From: Reinekea marina | Lineage (GTDB): Bacteria > Pseudomonadota > Gammaproteobacteria > Pseudomonadales > Natronospirillaceae | Assembly: GCF_030409715.1 (NCBI RefSeq) | Contig: NZ_JAUFQI010000001.1 | Location: 3,026,501 to 3,090,500, forward strand | Direction of reading: 5' to 3' | Length of the DNA: 64,000 bases | Shown here: piece by piece, positions 48,991-59,232 of the stretch | Layout of the letters: each line of letters starts with the position of its first letter | Numbering within the stretch: position 1 is the stretch's first letter | Position numbers and translations under genes: made by a program | Notes under the pieces: model-generated | The model's input: only the letters and a program-made list of their open reading frames with translations | Told to the model about the DNA's origin: nothing | Databases searched by the model: none

Positions 48991-49161
48991 TTATTTATAG
49001 GTCTGTTGCTCTATTTTAGCCAGTACCTGTTGTGCTTCGTCGGTTAACAATGAATAACTACGGATATCCCCATTTCGTTGCGCTTGGAATGCTTTTGTTA
49101 CCAGCTGCTCATATTGCTTTTTGAGCTTTTTCGTCGGGTTTGCTTTAAATAATGAAAACAT
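48991..49161 (-). CDS. DUF6435 family small protein
   Basis: A 56-residue gene. Start ATG at 49161 after AGGA; product begins MFSLFKANPTKKLKKQYEQL and contains AQRNGDIRSYSLLTDEA, matching the short proteins of family DUF6435 as I recall them (MFSLFKxDPxKKL..., AQRNGDIRxYS). Helical, charged, cytoplasmic, function unknown. It is the only clearly intact gene in the decayed strip and was probably followed by the now truncated epimerase. Confidence 0.8.
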   Translation of the reverse strand: MFSLFKANPTKKLKKQYEQLVTKAFQAQRNGDIRSYSLLTDEAQQVLAKIEQQTYK

Positions 49162-49188
49162 TGAAATCCTCGCTTTTGTCAGTCATGT

Positions 49189-49255
49189 CACTCAAGTTTA
49201 GATAGGACCATAAAATATACGCTATCCCTTGGGATTTAGATGACACTCAAGTTTA
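49189..49255. repeat. 12-bp direct repeats flanking a small palindrome
   Basis: CACTCAAGTTTA occurs at 49189-49200 and 49244-49255 (55-bp period). Between them lies ATCCC-TT-GGGAT (49224-49235). It lies upstream of the DUF6435 gene and just before the headless ORF. It may be a regulatory site or a recombination scar. Confidence 0.5.
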
Positions 49256-49261
49256 TGTTAG

Positions 49262-49471
49262 GGGTATAAAGTTTGGTTACTAGACAAAGATAAATACGTG
49301 GGGTCTGGCACTTATGTCAGACTCGATGAAGGGCTTGATATTGATAAGTCAGAGTTAAAACAAGAGGATTTTGAAGTTCTCAATGGTGAAACCATCACTC
49401 TTACAGACGATGCTGCTGTATACCCTTTATCATCGAGCAGAGCGTTAGTTTATATAGAGTGGATTCCGTAG
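49262..49471 (+). pseudogene. Headless ORF, probable 3' gene fragment
   Basis: A plus-strand frame of 69 codons ends in TAG at 49471 and begins right after an in-frame stop (49259-49261) with no ATG. It reads GYKVWLLDKDKYVGSGTYVR and goes on acidic and beta-rich, ending ALVYIEWIP. The composition is protein-like, so I interpret it as the remaining C-terminal part of a lost gene. A GTG about 12 codons in could be a start. I recognise no family. Confidence 0.4.
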
Positions 49472-49506
49472 CGATGCATAAAGTAGCTTGCTTCCAACCT
49501 TTTAAA

Positions 49507-49541
49507 CAAAAAAGCCCCGAGGAAATGAATCTCTCGGGGCT
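49507..49541 (-). terminator. Intrinsic terminator after tRNA-Leu
   Basis: On the minus strand, stem AGCCCCGAG / CTCGGGGCT (49533-49541 with 49513-49521), 11-nt loop, then TTTTTTG. Confidence 0.88.
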
Positions 49542-49551
49542 CTGAATTTGT

Positions 49552-49638
49552 TGGTACCAGCGGCCGGACTCGAACCGGCACGCTTTTAAGGGCGCGGGAT
49601 TTTGAATCCCGTGTGTCTACCAATTTCACCACGCTGGC
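49552..49638 (-). tRNA. tRNA-Leu (CAA)
   Basis: 87-nt class II tRNA with encoded CCA. Acceptor GCCAGCG pairs with CGCTGGT (last pair G-U). Anticodon stem CGGGA/TCCCG holds loop TTCAAAA (anticodon CAA). A long variable arm and T-loop GGTTCGAGTCC complete the structure. A 60-codon frame over it on the same strand is spurious. Confidence 0.96.
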
Positions 49639-49695
49639 AACGTGGGCGGTATTTTAGGGAATTTTTCTTATGTGTCAAGCACTTAGGGAAATTAA

Positions 49696-51348
49696 CTAAA
49701 GCGCAGGTAACGCGGCCATGAGTCGTTTGTGCCATGGCTGAGGTTTGGCGAGACCAAAACCCTGCCCGGTTTGGCAGCCTAATTGCTGTAATCGTTCACG
49801 CTGCTCGTCGGATTCAATGCCTTCGGCGAGCACTTCGATGTTTAATGCGTTTGCCATAGACAAAATGGCGTAAATAATTTGGTCTTCTTTGCGCGATTGA
49901 GTTTTTGTTTTTAAGAACTGTCGGTCTATTTTAAGTTTATCGATGGGCAACTGGTGCAAGTAAGCTAAGCAAGAATAGCCGGTACCAAAATCATCAATGG
50001 CAATCCGTATTCCCACTTCACGCCATTGGGTGAATTGCTCGATAACTCTATCGGTCAATGTCATTAATTGTGATTCAATCACTTCAAGCTCTAACTGCCA
50101 GTTAGCGGCTTTTACTTTTTCATTCAACGTTAAAATGAGTGACTGGAAAGCTTGATCGTCTATTTGTTGAACCGAAACATTCACTGCGATGACAGGAGAA
50201 TAGTGCTCATTGCCATGACACCAAGACAGTACATCGCGCTCTATCAGTGCAAACATGCGAGCGGAATGTAGATTAATTAAACCGCGAGCCTCGGCTAAGG
50301 CAATAAATTTATCAGGCGCGACTTGGCCTAACTCAGGGGAGCACCAACGTGAAAGCACCTCTACCCCCTTAAACTCGCCCGTTTGCAGATTATACAAAGG
50401 TTGATACGCAGCGCTGAATTGCTCGGGTTCGTATTGCAATGAAAAACGCAACGATTCAACCATTCTTTGCTGAGCTTCGTTTTTGAGCGATAACTTTCGG
50501 TCAAACAACTGAAATTGAGCACGTCCACTTTTTTTAGCGGCAAACATTGCGCGCTCTGCGTTGATCAATAATTGCTGCTCGGTAGTTCCTTGATCTGGGT
50601 AAAAAGCGATGCCTATGGAAATACTGACTTGAAAGGTTTGTCTGCCAACCGATACCGGCCGTTCAAATGACCGCATTAAGCGGTGGCACAGATAGGGCAT
50701 CTCATGGTCTTCACCGTATTCCACCATGGCAGCAAACTCATCCCCAGAAAGCCTTGCCAACACATCACTTTTGCGGAGCATATCGCGAATTTTTTCGGCA
50801 CAAGCATTTAACAACTGGTCGCCTGCTTCATGGCCGTAAAGCTCATTTATGTCTTTAAAGTGGTCGATATCGAAATATAAGATGGCGAAATTAGGGTCTT
50901 GTTCGGCACTGACGATTCGTTGCCGAAGGCGCTCTAAAAAGGAATATCGATTAGGTAATGACGTTAACGGGTCTTTCTGGTGAATAAACGAGAGGTTCGG
51001 GGCGGTAACCAGCAGGCTAAATTCAAAAGTGGCGACATATCTTTGCCGGCCATCACTGTTGAGTGATGTCAGAGTTAAATACAAAGACTGGCCTGACTGG
51101 GTTTGCGATTCTACATGCGATTGCCATCGACCATCGATCAACAAGGTTTGTTGGATTTGCTGAGTATCAATATTTGCTGTGTTGGGAAGAAGTTCGAATA
51201 AGGAAGTTGGTTTTCTAGAGACGTGCTCGTTAAATTGCAGGTTGGCGTAGATCAGATTGAAGTAGTTATCAAACACCGCGACTGGCTGCGAAAGCTCATC
51301 GACTATGTCTCTGTAACTGGGTTGATATAATGCTTCACTACGGCGCAC
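49696..51348 (-). CDS. PAS-GGDEF-EAL c-di-GMP signalling protein
   Basis: 550 residues, no membrane segment. N-terminal PAS-like domain (about 10-110), a GGDEF domain with SGDEF at 201-205 (first Gly replaced, a variant still active in some cyclases), and an EAL domain from about 300. The EAL signature reads EVL at 330-332 with the catalytic Glu kept; NVSVQQ, LEVIES, IDDFGTGYS, LKIDRQF and EVLAEGIES provide the other metal and substrate residues. Phosphodiesterase activity is likely; cyclase activity uncertain. Stand-alone. Confidence 0.9.
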   Translation of the reverse strand: MRRSEALYQPSYRDIVDELSQPVAVFDNYFNLIYANLQFNEHVSRKPTSLFELLPNTANIDTQQIQQTLLIDGRWQSHVESQTQSGQSLYLTLTSLNSDGRQRYVATFEFSLLVTAPNLSFIHQKDPLTSLPNRYSFLERLRQRIVSAEQDPNFAILYFDIDHFKDINELYGHEAGDQLLNACAEKIRDMLRKSDVLARLSGDEFAAMVEYGEDHEMPYLCHRLMRSFERPVSVGRQTFQVSISIGIAFYPDQGTTEQQLLINAERAMFAAKKSGRAQFQLFDRKLSLKNEAQQRMVESLRFSLQYEPEQFSAAYQPLYNLQTGEFKGVEVLSRWCSPELGQVAPDKFIALAEARGLINLHSARMFALIERDVLSWCHGNEHYSPVIAVNVSVQQIDDQAFQSLILTLNEKVKAANWQLELEVIESQLMTLTDRVIEQFTQWREVGIRIAIDDFGTGYSCLAYLHQLPIDKLKIDRQFLKTKTQSRKEDQIIYAILSMANALNIEVLAEGIESDEQRERLQQLGCQTGQGFGLAKPQPWHKRLMAALPAL

Positions 51349-51622
51349 AACTACTAAACCTTTTAAATCGCTACAATACGCACCTATCAGCTAATAGTTG
51401 TGCGAATTTTGACCTATTGTTATTAATGAATTCTTTCCTTTAAATTCAACAACTTACTAATTCAACCTGATAACTTACTTTATTGTTGCTATGAATACCA
51501 GAACGCCGCAGCCGAGGCAAGCAATCTGCACAGTTGGTAACGAAAATAAACGGTTGCGCATGGAGCCTAGCGCACAATTCAGTTAGAATGAGCGCCCTTT
51601 AATTGAGCCACTTAAAATATTC
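51349..51622. other. Divergent intergenic region before queA
   Basis: 274 bp between the GGDEF-EAL gene and queA; AT-rich with a -10-like TAGAAT before queA. No ORF, RNA or repeat recognised. Confidence 0.4.
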
Positions 51623-53811
<2,189 letters not shown>

Positions 53812-53863
53812 AGTTTATAAATAACACCCTAACAACTAAAAATTGAAACTTGGAGTATCACTG

Positions 53864-54214
53864 ATGAAAAAGATTTTAGCCGCTATTTTAGCGCTTGTAC
53901 CTGTTGCCGCGATGGCACAAACCGTTCCAGCTCAACCGAGCCCGTGGCAGTTACCTATCATGTTGGGTATTTTCTTCGTTATTTTTTGGTTCATGGTTTG
54001 GCGCCCACAGTCTAAGCGTGCAAAAGAGCACAAAGAACTGTTATCGGCGATCAGCAAAGGTGACGAAGTAGTTACAACTGCTGGTATTGCGGGTAAGGTT
54101 TCTAAAGTAACCGATGATTACGTTCAGGTTGAAGTATCACCTAACGTTGTTTTATCTTTCCAAAAAGCGGCTATTTCGGCAACGTTACCGAAAGGCACTT
54201 TGAAAGCAATCTAA
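53864..54214 (+). CDS. yajC: Preprotein translocase subunit YajC
   Basis: Accessory subunit of the SecDF complex. From the ATG at 53864 (MKKILAAILA), nine bases after GGAG, it has 116 residues; a TTG at 53843 opens the frame earlier. A hydrophobic N-terminus is followed by the anchor LPIMLGIFFVIFWFMVWRPQSKRAKEHKE (conserved WRPQxKRxK-like motif), then a small soluble domain with GDEVVTTAGIAGKV. It lies between tgt and secD. Confidence 0.95.
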   Translation: MKKILAAILALVPVAAMAQTVPAQPSPWQLPIMLGIFFVIFWFMVWRPQSKRAKEHKELLSAISKGDEVVTTAGIAGKVSKVTDDYVQVEVSPNVVLSFQKAAISATLPKGTLKAI

Positions 54215-54250
54215 TAAAACCAGGCTGCGATACGTAACAAAGCGTTTGTA

Positions 54251-54280
54251 AAAACCTGACACCTCGTCGGGTTTTTATTT
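54251..54280 (+). terminator. Terminator-like hairpin between yajC and secD
   Basis: Ten-bp stem (54251-54260 with 54266-54275, one G-U pair), 5-nt loop, then ATTTT. It could reduce read-through from queA-tgt-yajC into secD-secF. Confidence 0.65.
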
Positions 54281-54347
54281 TACTGACTTTGACGTTGGTA
54301 AAATAAAAACCTGAACAACGTAGCCACATTTACAGCAAGGAACGACC

Positions 54348-56189
54348 ATGCTCAATAAATACCCATTGTGGAAATACCTGTTAATTGGCTTAGTGCTGGT
54401 GCTGGGTATTTACTACAGCCTGCCTAACCTTTACCCGAATGACCCTGCCATTCAAGTACGCGGTGCTAGCGCAGGCTTAATCGTAACCGACGTAACACTG
54501 AATAAAGCCGAGTCTGTGTTAGAAGAAGCCAATATTGAATACTTTGGTGGCGAAGTTCAGGGTCAATCTTTGTTGATTCGTGTCACCAGCAATAAAGATC
54601 AACTGTTGGCAAAAGCCGCGTTGCAAAAAGGCTTAGGGAACGATTACGTCGTCGCCCTTAATTTAGCGCCGACCACACCGAGCTGGCTCACAGCGCTAGG
54701 TGGCAAGCCGATGGCATTAGGTCTAGATCTTTCTGGTGGTGTTCACTTCTTGATGGAAGTGGATATGGAGAAGTACTTAGCATCTCGCTTAGCTAACTTT
54801 GAATCCGATATAAAACGCAACTTGCGTACCGAAAAAATTCGTTACCGTGCCGTTACTGTCAGCGGCGATCGCACCATTCAAGTGATTTTAGCGGATGAAG
54901 ATCACCGAGATGCCGCAACCACATGGTTTAGCCGCAACTTAAATGAATTTACTCGTTCAAATACAACCGCACGAAACCTTCCAGCGATAGACCTTACCTT
55001 AACGGAAGAAGCCGTTACAGCGATGGAAGATTACGCGATTAAGCAGAACCAAACCACACTGAGCAACCGAGTAAATGAAATAGGCGTCAGTGAGCCATTG
55101 GTTCAACGCCAAGGTCGTAACCGCATTGTAGTTGAGCTTCCTGGTGAACAAGATACCGCTCGCGCCAAGAACATTTTAGGTAAGTCTGCAAACTTAGAAT
55201 ACCGAATGGAATCTCAAGACGGCAGTGGCGAGCTTTATAAATTTAAAGACAGCAATGCCACGGCAATGTTAAGCCGAGATATCATCGTAACCGGTGAAAA
55301 CGTTGTAAACGCCAACGTAACCTATGACGAAAATGGCCAACCTTCTGTTTCTGTCACCCTCGACAGTGCCGGCGGTGCTCGTATGGGGCAGAACACAAAA
55401 AACAATCTTAAAAAGCGCATGGGTGTTTTGTTTATTGAGCAAAAGGCCGAACTTTTAGGGTATGAAACGGTTAACGGTACACAGGTTCCGCAATACCGTA
55501 ACTACGAAACTAAAGAAATTATTTCTTTGGCGACGATTCAAGGCATCTTCTCATCACAATTCCAAGTAACAGGCTTAGACAGCTCTGAAGAAGCTTCAGA
55601 ATTGGCACTTCTATTACGCGCTGGTGCGTTAGCCGCCCCAATGACCTTTGTTGAAGAACGCACTGTAGGACCAAGCTTAGGAGCTGAGAACATTCAAACT
55701 GGACTCATGTCTGTTGCCATTGGCTTCGGCTTAGTCATTTTGTTTATGCTGGGCTTCTATAAAGTATTTGGTATTTTCGCAGCGGTTGCACTCACTGCAA
55801 ACCTATTCTTAATGATGGCGGTTATGTCGATGCTGGGAGCAACACTGACCTTACCAGGCATTGCAGGGATAGTATTAACCGTAGGTATGGCCGTAGATGC
55901 CAACGTACTTATTTTCTCGCGTATTAAAGAGGAACTCGCGGCTGGCAAGCCGATTCAAACGGCCATAGACGCAGGGTACGGCAGTGCATTTTCTACCATC
56001 TTAGATGCCAACTTAACCACACTCATTGTAGCGGTCATTCTCTACGCGATCGGCACAGGCCCAGTGAAAGGCTTTGCTATTACTTTATCGGTCGGTATTT
56101 TAACGTCAATGTTCACTGCCATCTTATTAACACGCGCCCTAACCAACTTGGTTTATGGTGGTCGCGTTGTTAAAAAGCTGTCTATTTAA
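54348..56189 (+). CDS. secD: Protein-export membrane protein SecD
   Basis: Proton-driven RND-type motor helping SecYEG export. 613 residues: N-terminal membrane segment (YLLIGLVLVLGIYYSLPNLY), large periplasmic P1 domain, LGLDLSGGVHFLMEVD, then five membrane segments at the C-terminus with GAENIQTGLMSVAIG, VLTVGMAVDANVLIFSRIKE and AIDAGYGSAFSTILDANLTT. The conserved Asp in AVDANV is the proposed proton site. 11 bp before secF. Confidence 0.97.
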   Translation: MLNKYPLWKYLLIGLVLVLGIYYSLPNLYPNDPAIQVRGASAGLIVTDVTLNKAESVLEEANIEYFGGEVQGQSLLIRVTSNKDQLLAKAALQKGLGNDYVVALNLAPTTPSWLTALGGKPMALGLDLSGGVHFLMEVDMEKYLASRLANFESDIKRNLRTEKIRYRAVTVSGDRTIQVILADEDHRDAATTWFSRNLNEFTRSNTTARNLPAIDLTLTEEAVTAMEDYAIKQNQTTLSNRVNEIGVSEPLVQRQGRNRIVVELPGEQDTARAKNILGKSANLEYRMESQDGSGELYKFKDSNATAMLSRDIIVTGENVVNANVTYDENGQPSVSVTLDSAGGARMGQNTKNNLKKRMGVLFIEQKAELLGYETVNGTQVPQYRNYETKEIISLATIQGIFSSQFQVTGLDSSEEASELALLLRAGALAAPMTFVEERTVGPSLGAENIQTGLMSVAIGFGLVILFMLGFYKVFGIFAAVALTANLFLMMAVMSMLGATLTLPGIAGIVLTVGMAVDANVLIFSRIKEELAAGKPIQTAIDAGYGSAFSTILDANLTTLIVAVILYAIGTGPVKGFAITLSVGILTSMFTAILLTRALTNLVYGGRVVKKLSI

Positions 56190-56200
56190 GGAGACTCAAG

Positions 56201-57166
56201 ATGACAGAACTCAAAGTTATTAACTTTATGGGCAAACGCATGATTGCCCTCGCCTTTTCCATTGTAATGTTATTAGTTTCGATTGGCTCTATCGCCATCA
56301 ATGGATTGAACTTTGGTTTAGATTTTACCGGAGGCGTACAAATTGAGTTGGGCTTCGAAGAAGCCGCTGATTTAGACAAGATCAGAAACGTGCTCAATGC
56401 TGAAGGTTACCGAGATGTGAATGTAAAATTCTTTGGTAACAACACAGACGTGCTGATCAGCATGCAAGAAGACAGCAATCCAAAACTGGGCGAACAAGTA
56501 CTGGCATTAATTCAGCAAGACCAAGGCAATGTTCAATTGCGCCGCAATGAATTTGTGGGTCCTCAAGTCGGTGAAGAGCTTGCGAACAATGGTGGCATCG
56601 GCATGATCGTCGCGCTGGGATTAGTCATGCTCTACATTGCATTTCGCTTCCAATTTAAATTTGCCATAGGCGCCGTAGCCGCGTTGATTCACGATGTCAT
56701 TATTGTGATTGGCTTCTTTTCACTCACTCAAATGGCGTTTGACTTAACGGTACTGGCCGCGGTATTGGCAGTCATTGGTTACTCACTAAACGACACCATT
56801 GTGGTATCGGATCGAATTCGTGAAAATTTCCGTTCTATTCGTCGTGATGAGTCAGATTACTTAATCAACGTGTCACTTACCCAAACCTTAGGTCGAACGT
56901 TAATAACCTCTATAACTACCTTATTAGTGCTCATTGCATTGGGTGTATTTGGTGGCGAGCTCATTCATGGTTTTGCCATAGCACTCATGGTAGGTGTGGC
57001 CATTGGTACCTACTCTTCTATTTACGTGGCAGCAAATATCTTAATGCTGATGAAGCTGACCAAAGAAGACATGATGCCAAAAGAAAAAGAAGAGTTAGAC
57101 ACAGAAGAAGTGCCTTCTTGGCTTAAAGATGTGGAAGACGATGAGGAAGAGCCCTCCAAATCGTAA
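56201..57166 (+). CDS. secF: Protein-export membrane protein SecF
   Basis: Partner of SecD in the same complex. 321 residues with six membrane segments: LNFGLDFTGGVQIELGF, FVGPQVGEELANNG, GYSLNDTIVVSDRIRENFR and TLGRTLITSITTLLVLIAL. The acidic C-terminal tail (KEELDTEEVPSWLKDVEDDE) is typical. A terminator follows. Confidence 0.97.
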   Translation: MTELKVINFMGKRMIALAFSIVMLLVSIGSIAINGLNFGLDFTGGVQIELGFEEAADLDKIRNVLNAEGYRDVNVKFFGNNTDVLISMQEDSNPKLGEQVLALIQQDQGNVQLRRNEFVGPQVGEELANNGGIGMIVALGLVMLYIAFRFQFKFAIGAVAALIHDVIIVIGFFSLTQMAFDLTVLAAVLAVIGYSLNDTIVVSDRIRENFRSIRRDESDYLINVSLTQTLGRTLITSITTLLVLIALGVFGGELIHGFAIALMVGVAIGTYSSIYVAANILMLMKLTKEDMMPKEKEELDTEEVPSWLKDVEDDEEEPSKS

Positions 57167-57193
57167 TGTTAACCTGCAACAAAGATTAACAAC

Positions 57194-57222
57194 AAAAAGG
57201 GCGGCTAAATCGCCCTTTTTTT
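57194..57222 (+). terminator. Intrinsic terminator after secF
   Basis: Stem AAAAAGGGCG / CGCCCTTTTT with a 7-nt loop and extra T residues, 27 bp after the secF stop. Confidence 0.88.
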
Positions 57223-57311
57223 GGGCCTGCGAAAAGACCAAGCAAGCATCGCACCCCGAAATTGAATTGTGATACACTTTTAATGATTCTGACAGGAAGA
57301 TAAAGAGACCT

Positions 57312-58325
57312 ATGAGTTCAACACGCGTTTTAACAGGCATCACCACCACCGGCACTCCGCATTTAGGCAACTACGCAGGCGCTATTCGCCCTGCCATAGA
57401 AGCCAGTAAAGCTGACAATGCGGAGTCTTTCTTATTTTTAGCCGACTACCATGCATTAATTAAATGCCACGAGCCAGAGCGCGTTCGTGAATCTGCACGA
57501 TCTTGTGCCGCCACTTGGCTTGCCTGTGGTCTCGATGTAGACCGTGTCACTTTTTATCGTCAAAGCGATATCCCTGAAATAACCGAGCTCAGTTGGATAC
57601 TAACTACCATTGCCGCTAAAGGGTTAATGAACAGAGCGCATGCTTATAAAGCCGCGGTTCAAGACAACTTAGAAAGCGGAGATGCCGATGCCGATAAAGG
57701 CATTGAGATGGGCTTGTTCAGCTATCCGATTTTAATGACCGCCGACATCTTAATATTTAATGGTCAGAAAATCCCGGTTGGTAAAGACCAAACCCAGCAC
57801 ATTGAAATGGCCCGAGATATAGCGCAGCGATTCAATTACATATACGGCGATACCTTTGCGCTGCCAGAGGCGGTTGTGGATGACAGCGCCATGATTATTC
57901 CGGGTTTAGATGGTCGTAAAATGTCAAAAAGCTACAACAACACCATCCCGTTGTTTGAAGCCGAGAAAAAATTTAAAAAGCTAATAAACAAAATCAAAAC
58001 CAACAGCCTTGAACCAGGTGAACCAAAAGACCCTGAAGGTTGTTCTTTGTTTTCAATCTATTCAGCATTCACCAACGAAAGCCAGCAAGCCGATGTTCGA
58101 AAGATGTACGCCGATGGCATCGCATGGGGTGAAATGAAAAAGTTCTTGTTTGAATTTTTAAATGAAGAATTAAAAGACAAACGCGAAGAATACAATCGCC
58201 TTATGGCCGACCCAGCCGAACTCGATCGCGCATTAAAAGTTGGCGCGGAAAAAGCACGAAACGTTGCTACGCCATTTTTGCAAGAGATTCGTAGTAAGGT
58301 GGGGATTGGAGGCTTAGCGGGTTAG
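57312..58325 (+). CDS. trpS: Tryptophan--tRNA ligase
   Basis: Class Ic aminoacyl-tRNA synthetase. 337 residues. The HIGH-type motif is [14 protein letters not shown] near residue 10, and [10 protein letters not shown] carries [16 protein letters not shown] and [20 protein letters not shown] are also diagnostic. Single gene. Its last two codons and stop coincide with GCGGGTTAGGT, a motif repeated three more times downstream. Confidence 0.97.
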   Translation: MSSTRVLTGITTTGTPHLGNYAGAIRPAIEASKADNAESFLFLADYHALIKCHEPERVRESARSCAATWLACGLDVDRVTFYRQSDIPEITELSWILTTIAAKGLMNRAHAYKAAVQDNLESGDADADKGIEMGLFSYPILMTADILIFNGQKIPVGKDQTQHIEMARDIAQRFNYIYGDTFALPEAVVDDSAMIIPGLDGRKMSKSYNNTIPLFEAEKKFKKLINKIKTNSLEPGEPKDPEGCSLFSIYSAFTNESQQADVRKMYADGIAWGEMKKFLFEFLNEELKDKREEYNRLMADPAELDRALKVGAEKARNVATPFLQEIRSKVGIGGLAG

Positions 58326-58333
58326 GTTTTTTT

Positions 58334-58364
58334 AAGCTGCAAGCTGCAAGCTGCAAGCTGCAAG
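58334..58364 (+). repeat. Tandem heptamer repeat (AAGCTGC), 4.4 copies
   Basis: Perfect 7-bp units AAGCTGC run from 58334 to 58364, just after the trpS stop. The same core recurs in GGCTGCG form at 59087-59107 and singly at 29282-29312. Confidence 0.9.
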
Positions 58365-58372
58365 ACAAGATT

Positions 58373-58419
58373 AAATCGCCGTCGCTTTTGAATTTCAAGT
58401 GTTACTGGCGATTTTTTTT
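58373..58419 (+). terminator. Probable trpS terminator
   Basis: AAATCGCC (58373-58380) pairs with GGCGATTT (58407-58414), followed by a T run. The 26-nt loop is large and can form a small inner hairpin. Confidence 0.6.
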
Positions 58420-58443
58420 GGTTATTAAGTGCGGTTTTTGGTT

Positions 58444-58512
58444 TCGGGCTGCGGGTTAGGTCAACACATTTCGCAGCTTCGCTTCGCTTCGCGCGCTCCT
58501 ACTTGGGAGCGG
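58444..58512 (+). repeat. GCGGGTTAGGT repeat, unit 1
   Basis: GGGCTGCGGGTTAGGTCA, then ACACATTT, a CTTCGCTTCG-rich segment, and CGCTCCTACTTGGGAGCG, which folds as a 6-bp hairpin. Units 2 and 3 below share this order. Confidence 0.75.
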
Positions 58513-58650
58513 TGTTGGTGATTAGCTTTGGCGGTGGGTTTCACTGGAGCGGGTATCGTAAGCCATGGATGGCGAAGTTTAGCGGCGCATGGATGCGCGA
58601 ACAGCGACCCGCGGAAGTGGAACGCGCTGCCAAAGCGGGTTTAACCTGTT
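58513..58650. repeat. Element with clustered micro-palindromes
   Basis: GC-rich stretch holding GCCATGGATGGC (58562-58573), GCGCATGGATGCGC (58585-58598), both with the centre CATGGATG, and an ACCCGC/GCGGGT pair (58607-58612, 58635-58640). The arrangement looks like a dispersed intergenic repeat element rather than a gene; frames through it are short. Confidence 0.6.
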
Positions 58651-58656
58651 CAAGGC

Positions 58657-58725
58657 TTCGGGCTGCGGGTTAGGTCAAAACATTTTAACCATTGCGTCTT
58701 CGCTTTGAGCGAGCGGATCATTTTA
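58657..58725 (+). repeat. GCGGGTTAGGT repeat, unit 2
   Basis: GGGCTGCGGGTTAGGTCA, then AAACATTTTAACC, then a CTTCGCTTTGAGCGAGCGGA segment. Nearly identical to unit 1 over the first 25 bases, diverging after. Confidence 0.75.
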
Positions 58726-58746
58726 ACTCTAAAGCCACGCTTCTAA

Positions 58747-58968
58747 TTATCCTGCAAAAGATTCAAGGGCGTAGTCGGCAATTACTAAAAAGCTTACAAT
58801 AGTAGCACCAACAACTGAGCCTAGTGTAATAAACACCTTAACTAAAATGCTTTCTGGCTTGTTAAATCGTTGCTTTTTCTTTCGGTAACTGGATCGTAAG
58901 AAACTTGATAAAATCAACCCTAGAATGGGTCCTACAACAATTGCAACAGCTCCAATTAGCATGCCCAT
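58747..58968 (-). CDS. Small two-helix membrane protein
   Basis: 73 residues from the ATG at 58968 (MGMLIGAVAIVVGPILGL), with GGGAG six bases upstream; a TTG two codons earlier opens the frame. Two hydrophobic segments (about 2-21 and 44-64) are joined by a strongly basic loop RSSYRKKKQRFNKPES, so a hairpin with the loop in the cytoplasm is likely. Unknown family. It is set between repeat units 2 and 3. Confidence 0.6.
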   Translation of the reverse strand: MGMLIGAVAIVVGPILGLILSSFLRSSYRKKKQRFNKPESILVKVFITLGSVVGATIVSFLVIADYALESFAG

Positions 58969-59085
58969 GCTCAACTCCCTAACTTACTCAATTAAATGAA
59001 TGTTCTATTCTATAGAAATAAAAATTTAACGCCCTGTATTTATGCTTTTAATTTGAAATATCGGTAATGTTGGGAACACAGTTTT

Positions 59086-59170
59086 AGGCTGCGGGCTGCG
59101 GGCTGCGGGTTAGGTCAGAACATTTTAAATATTTCGCGGCTTCGCTTTGCTTTGAACGCTCCTACTTTTT
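59086..59170 (+). repeat. GCGGGTTAGGT repeat, unit 3, with GGCTGCG tandem heptamers
   Basis: Three copies of GGCTGCG (59087-59107) lead into GGGTTAGGTCAGAACATTTT, a CGGCTTCGCTTTGCTTTG segment and CGCTCCTACTT (59157-59167). It lacks the GGGAGCG second arm of unit 1. Confidence 0.8.
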
Positions 59171-59177
59171 AAAGCGC

Positions 59178-59205
59178 AAAAAAAAGCAGATCGTTAGATC
59201 TGCTT
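59178..59205 (-). terminator. Intrinsic terminator after the cold-shock gene
   Basis: Minus-strand stem AAGCAGATC / GATCTGCTT with loop TAAC, followed by TTTTTT. Confidence 0.88.
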
Positions 59206-59232
59206 CTATACGTTCAGTGAACAACGAACATA

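Noticed and set aside
48388..49551. Possible intact prophage or integrative element at tRNA-Leu
   Set aside because: No integrase, no phage genes and no duplicated tRNA 3' end were found; only fragments.
49450..49632. 60-codon minus-strand frame over tRNA-Leu
   Set aside because: Classic false ORF produced by a tRNA gene (MVKLVDTRDSKSR pattern).
58326..59170. CRISPR-like array
   Set aside because: Repeats are contiguous heptamers or irregularly spaced blocks, without regular spacers or cas genes.
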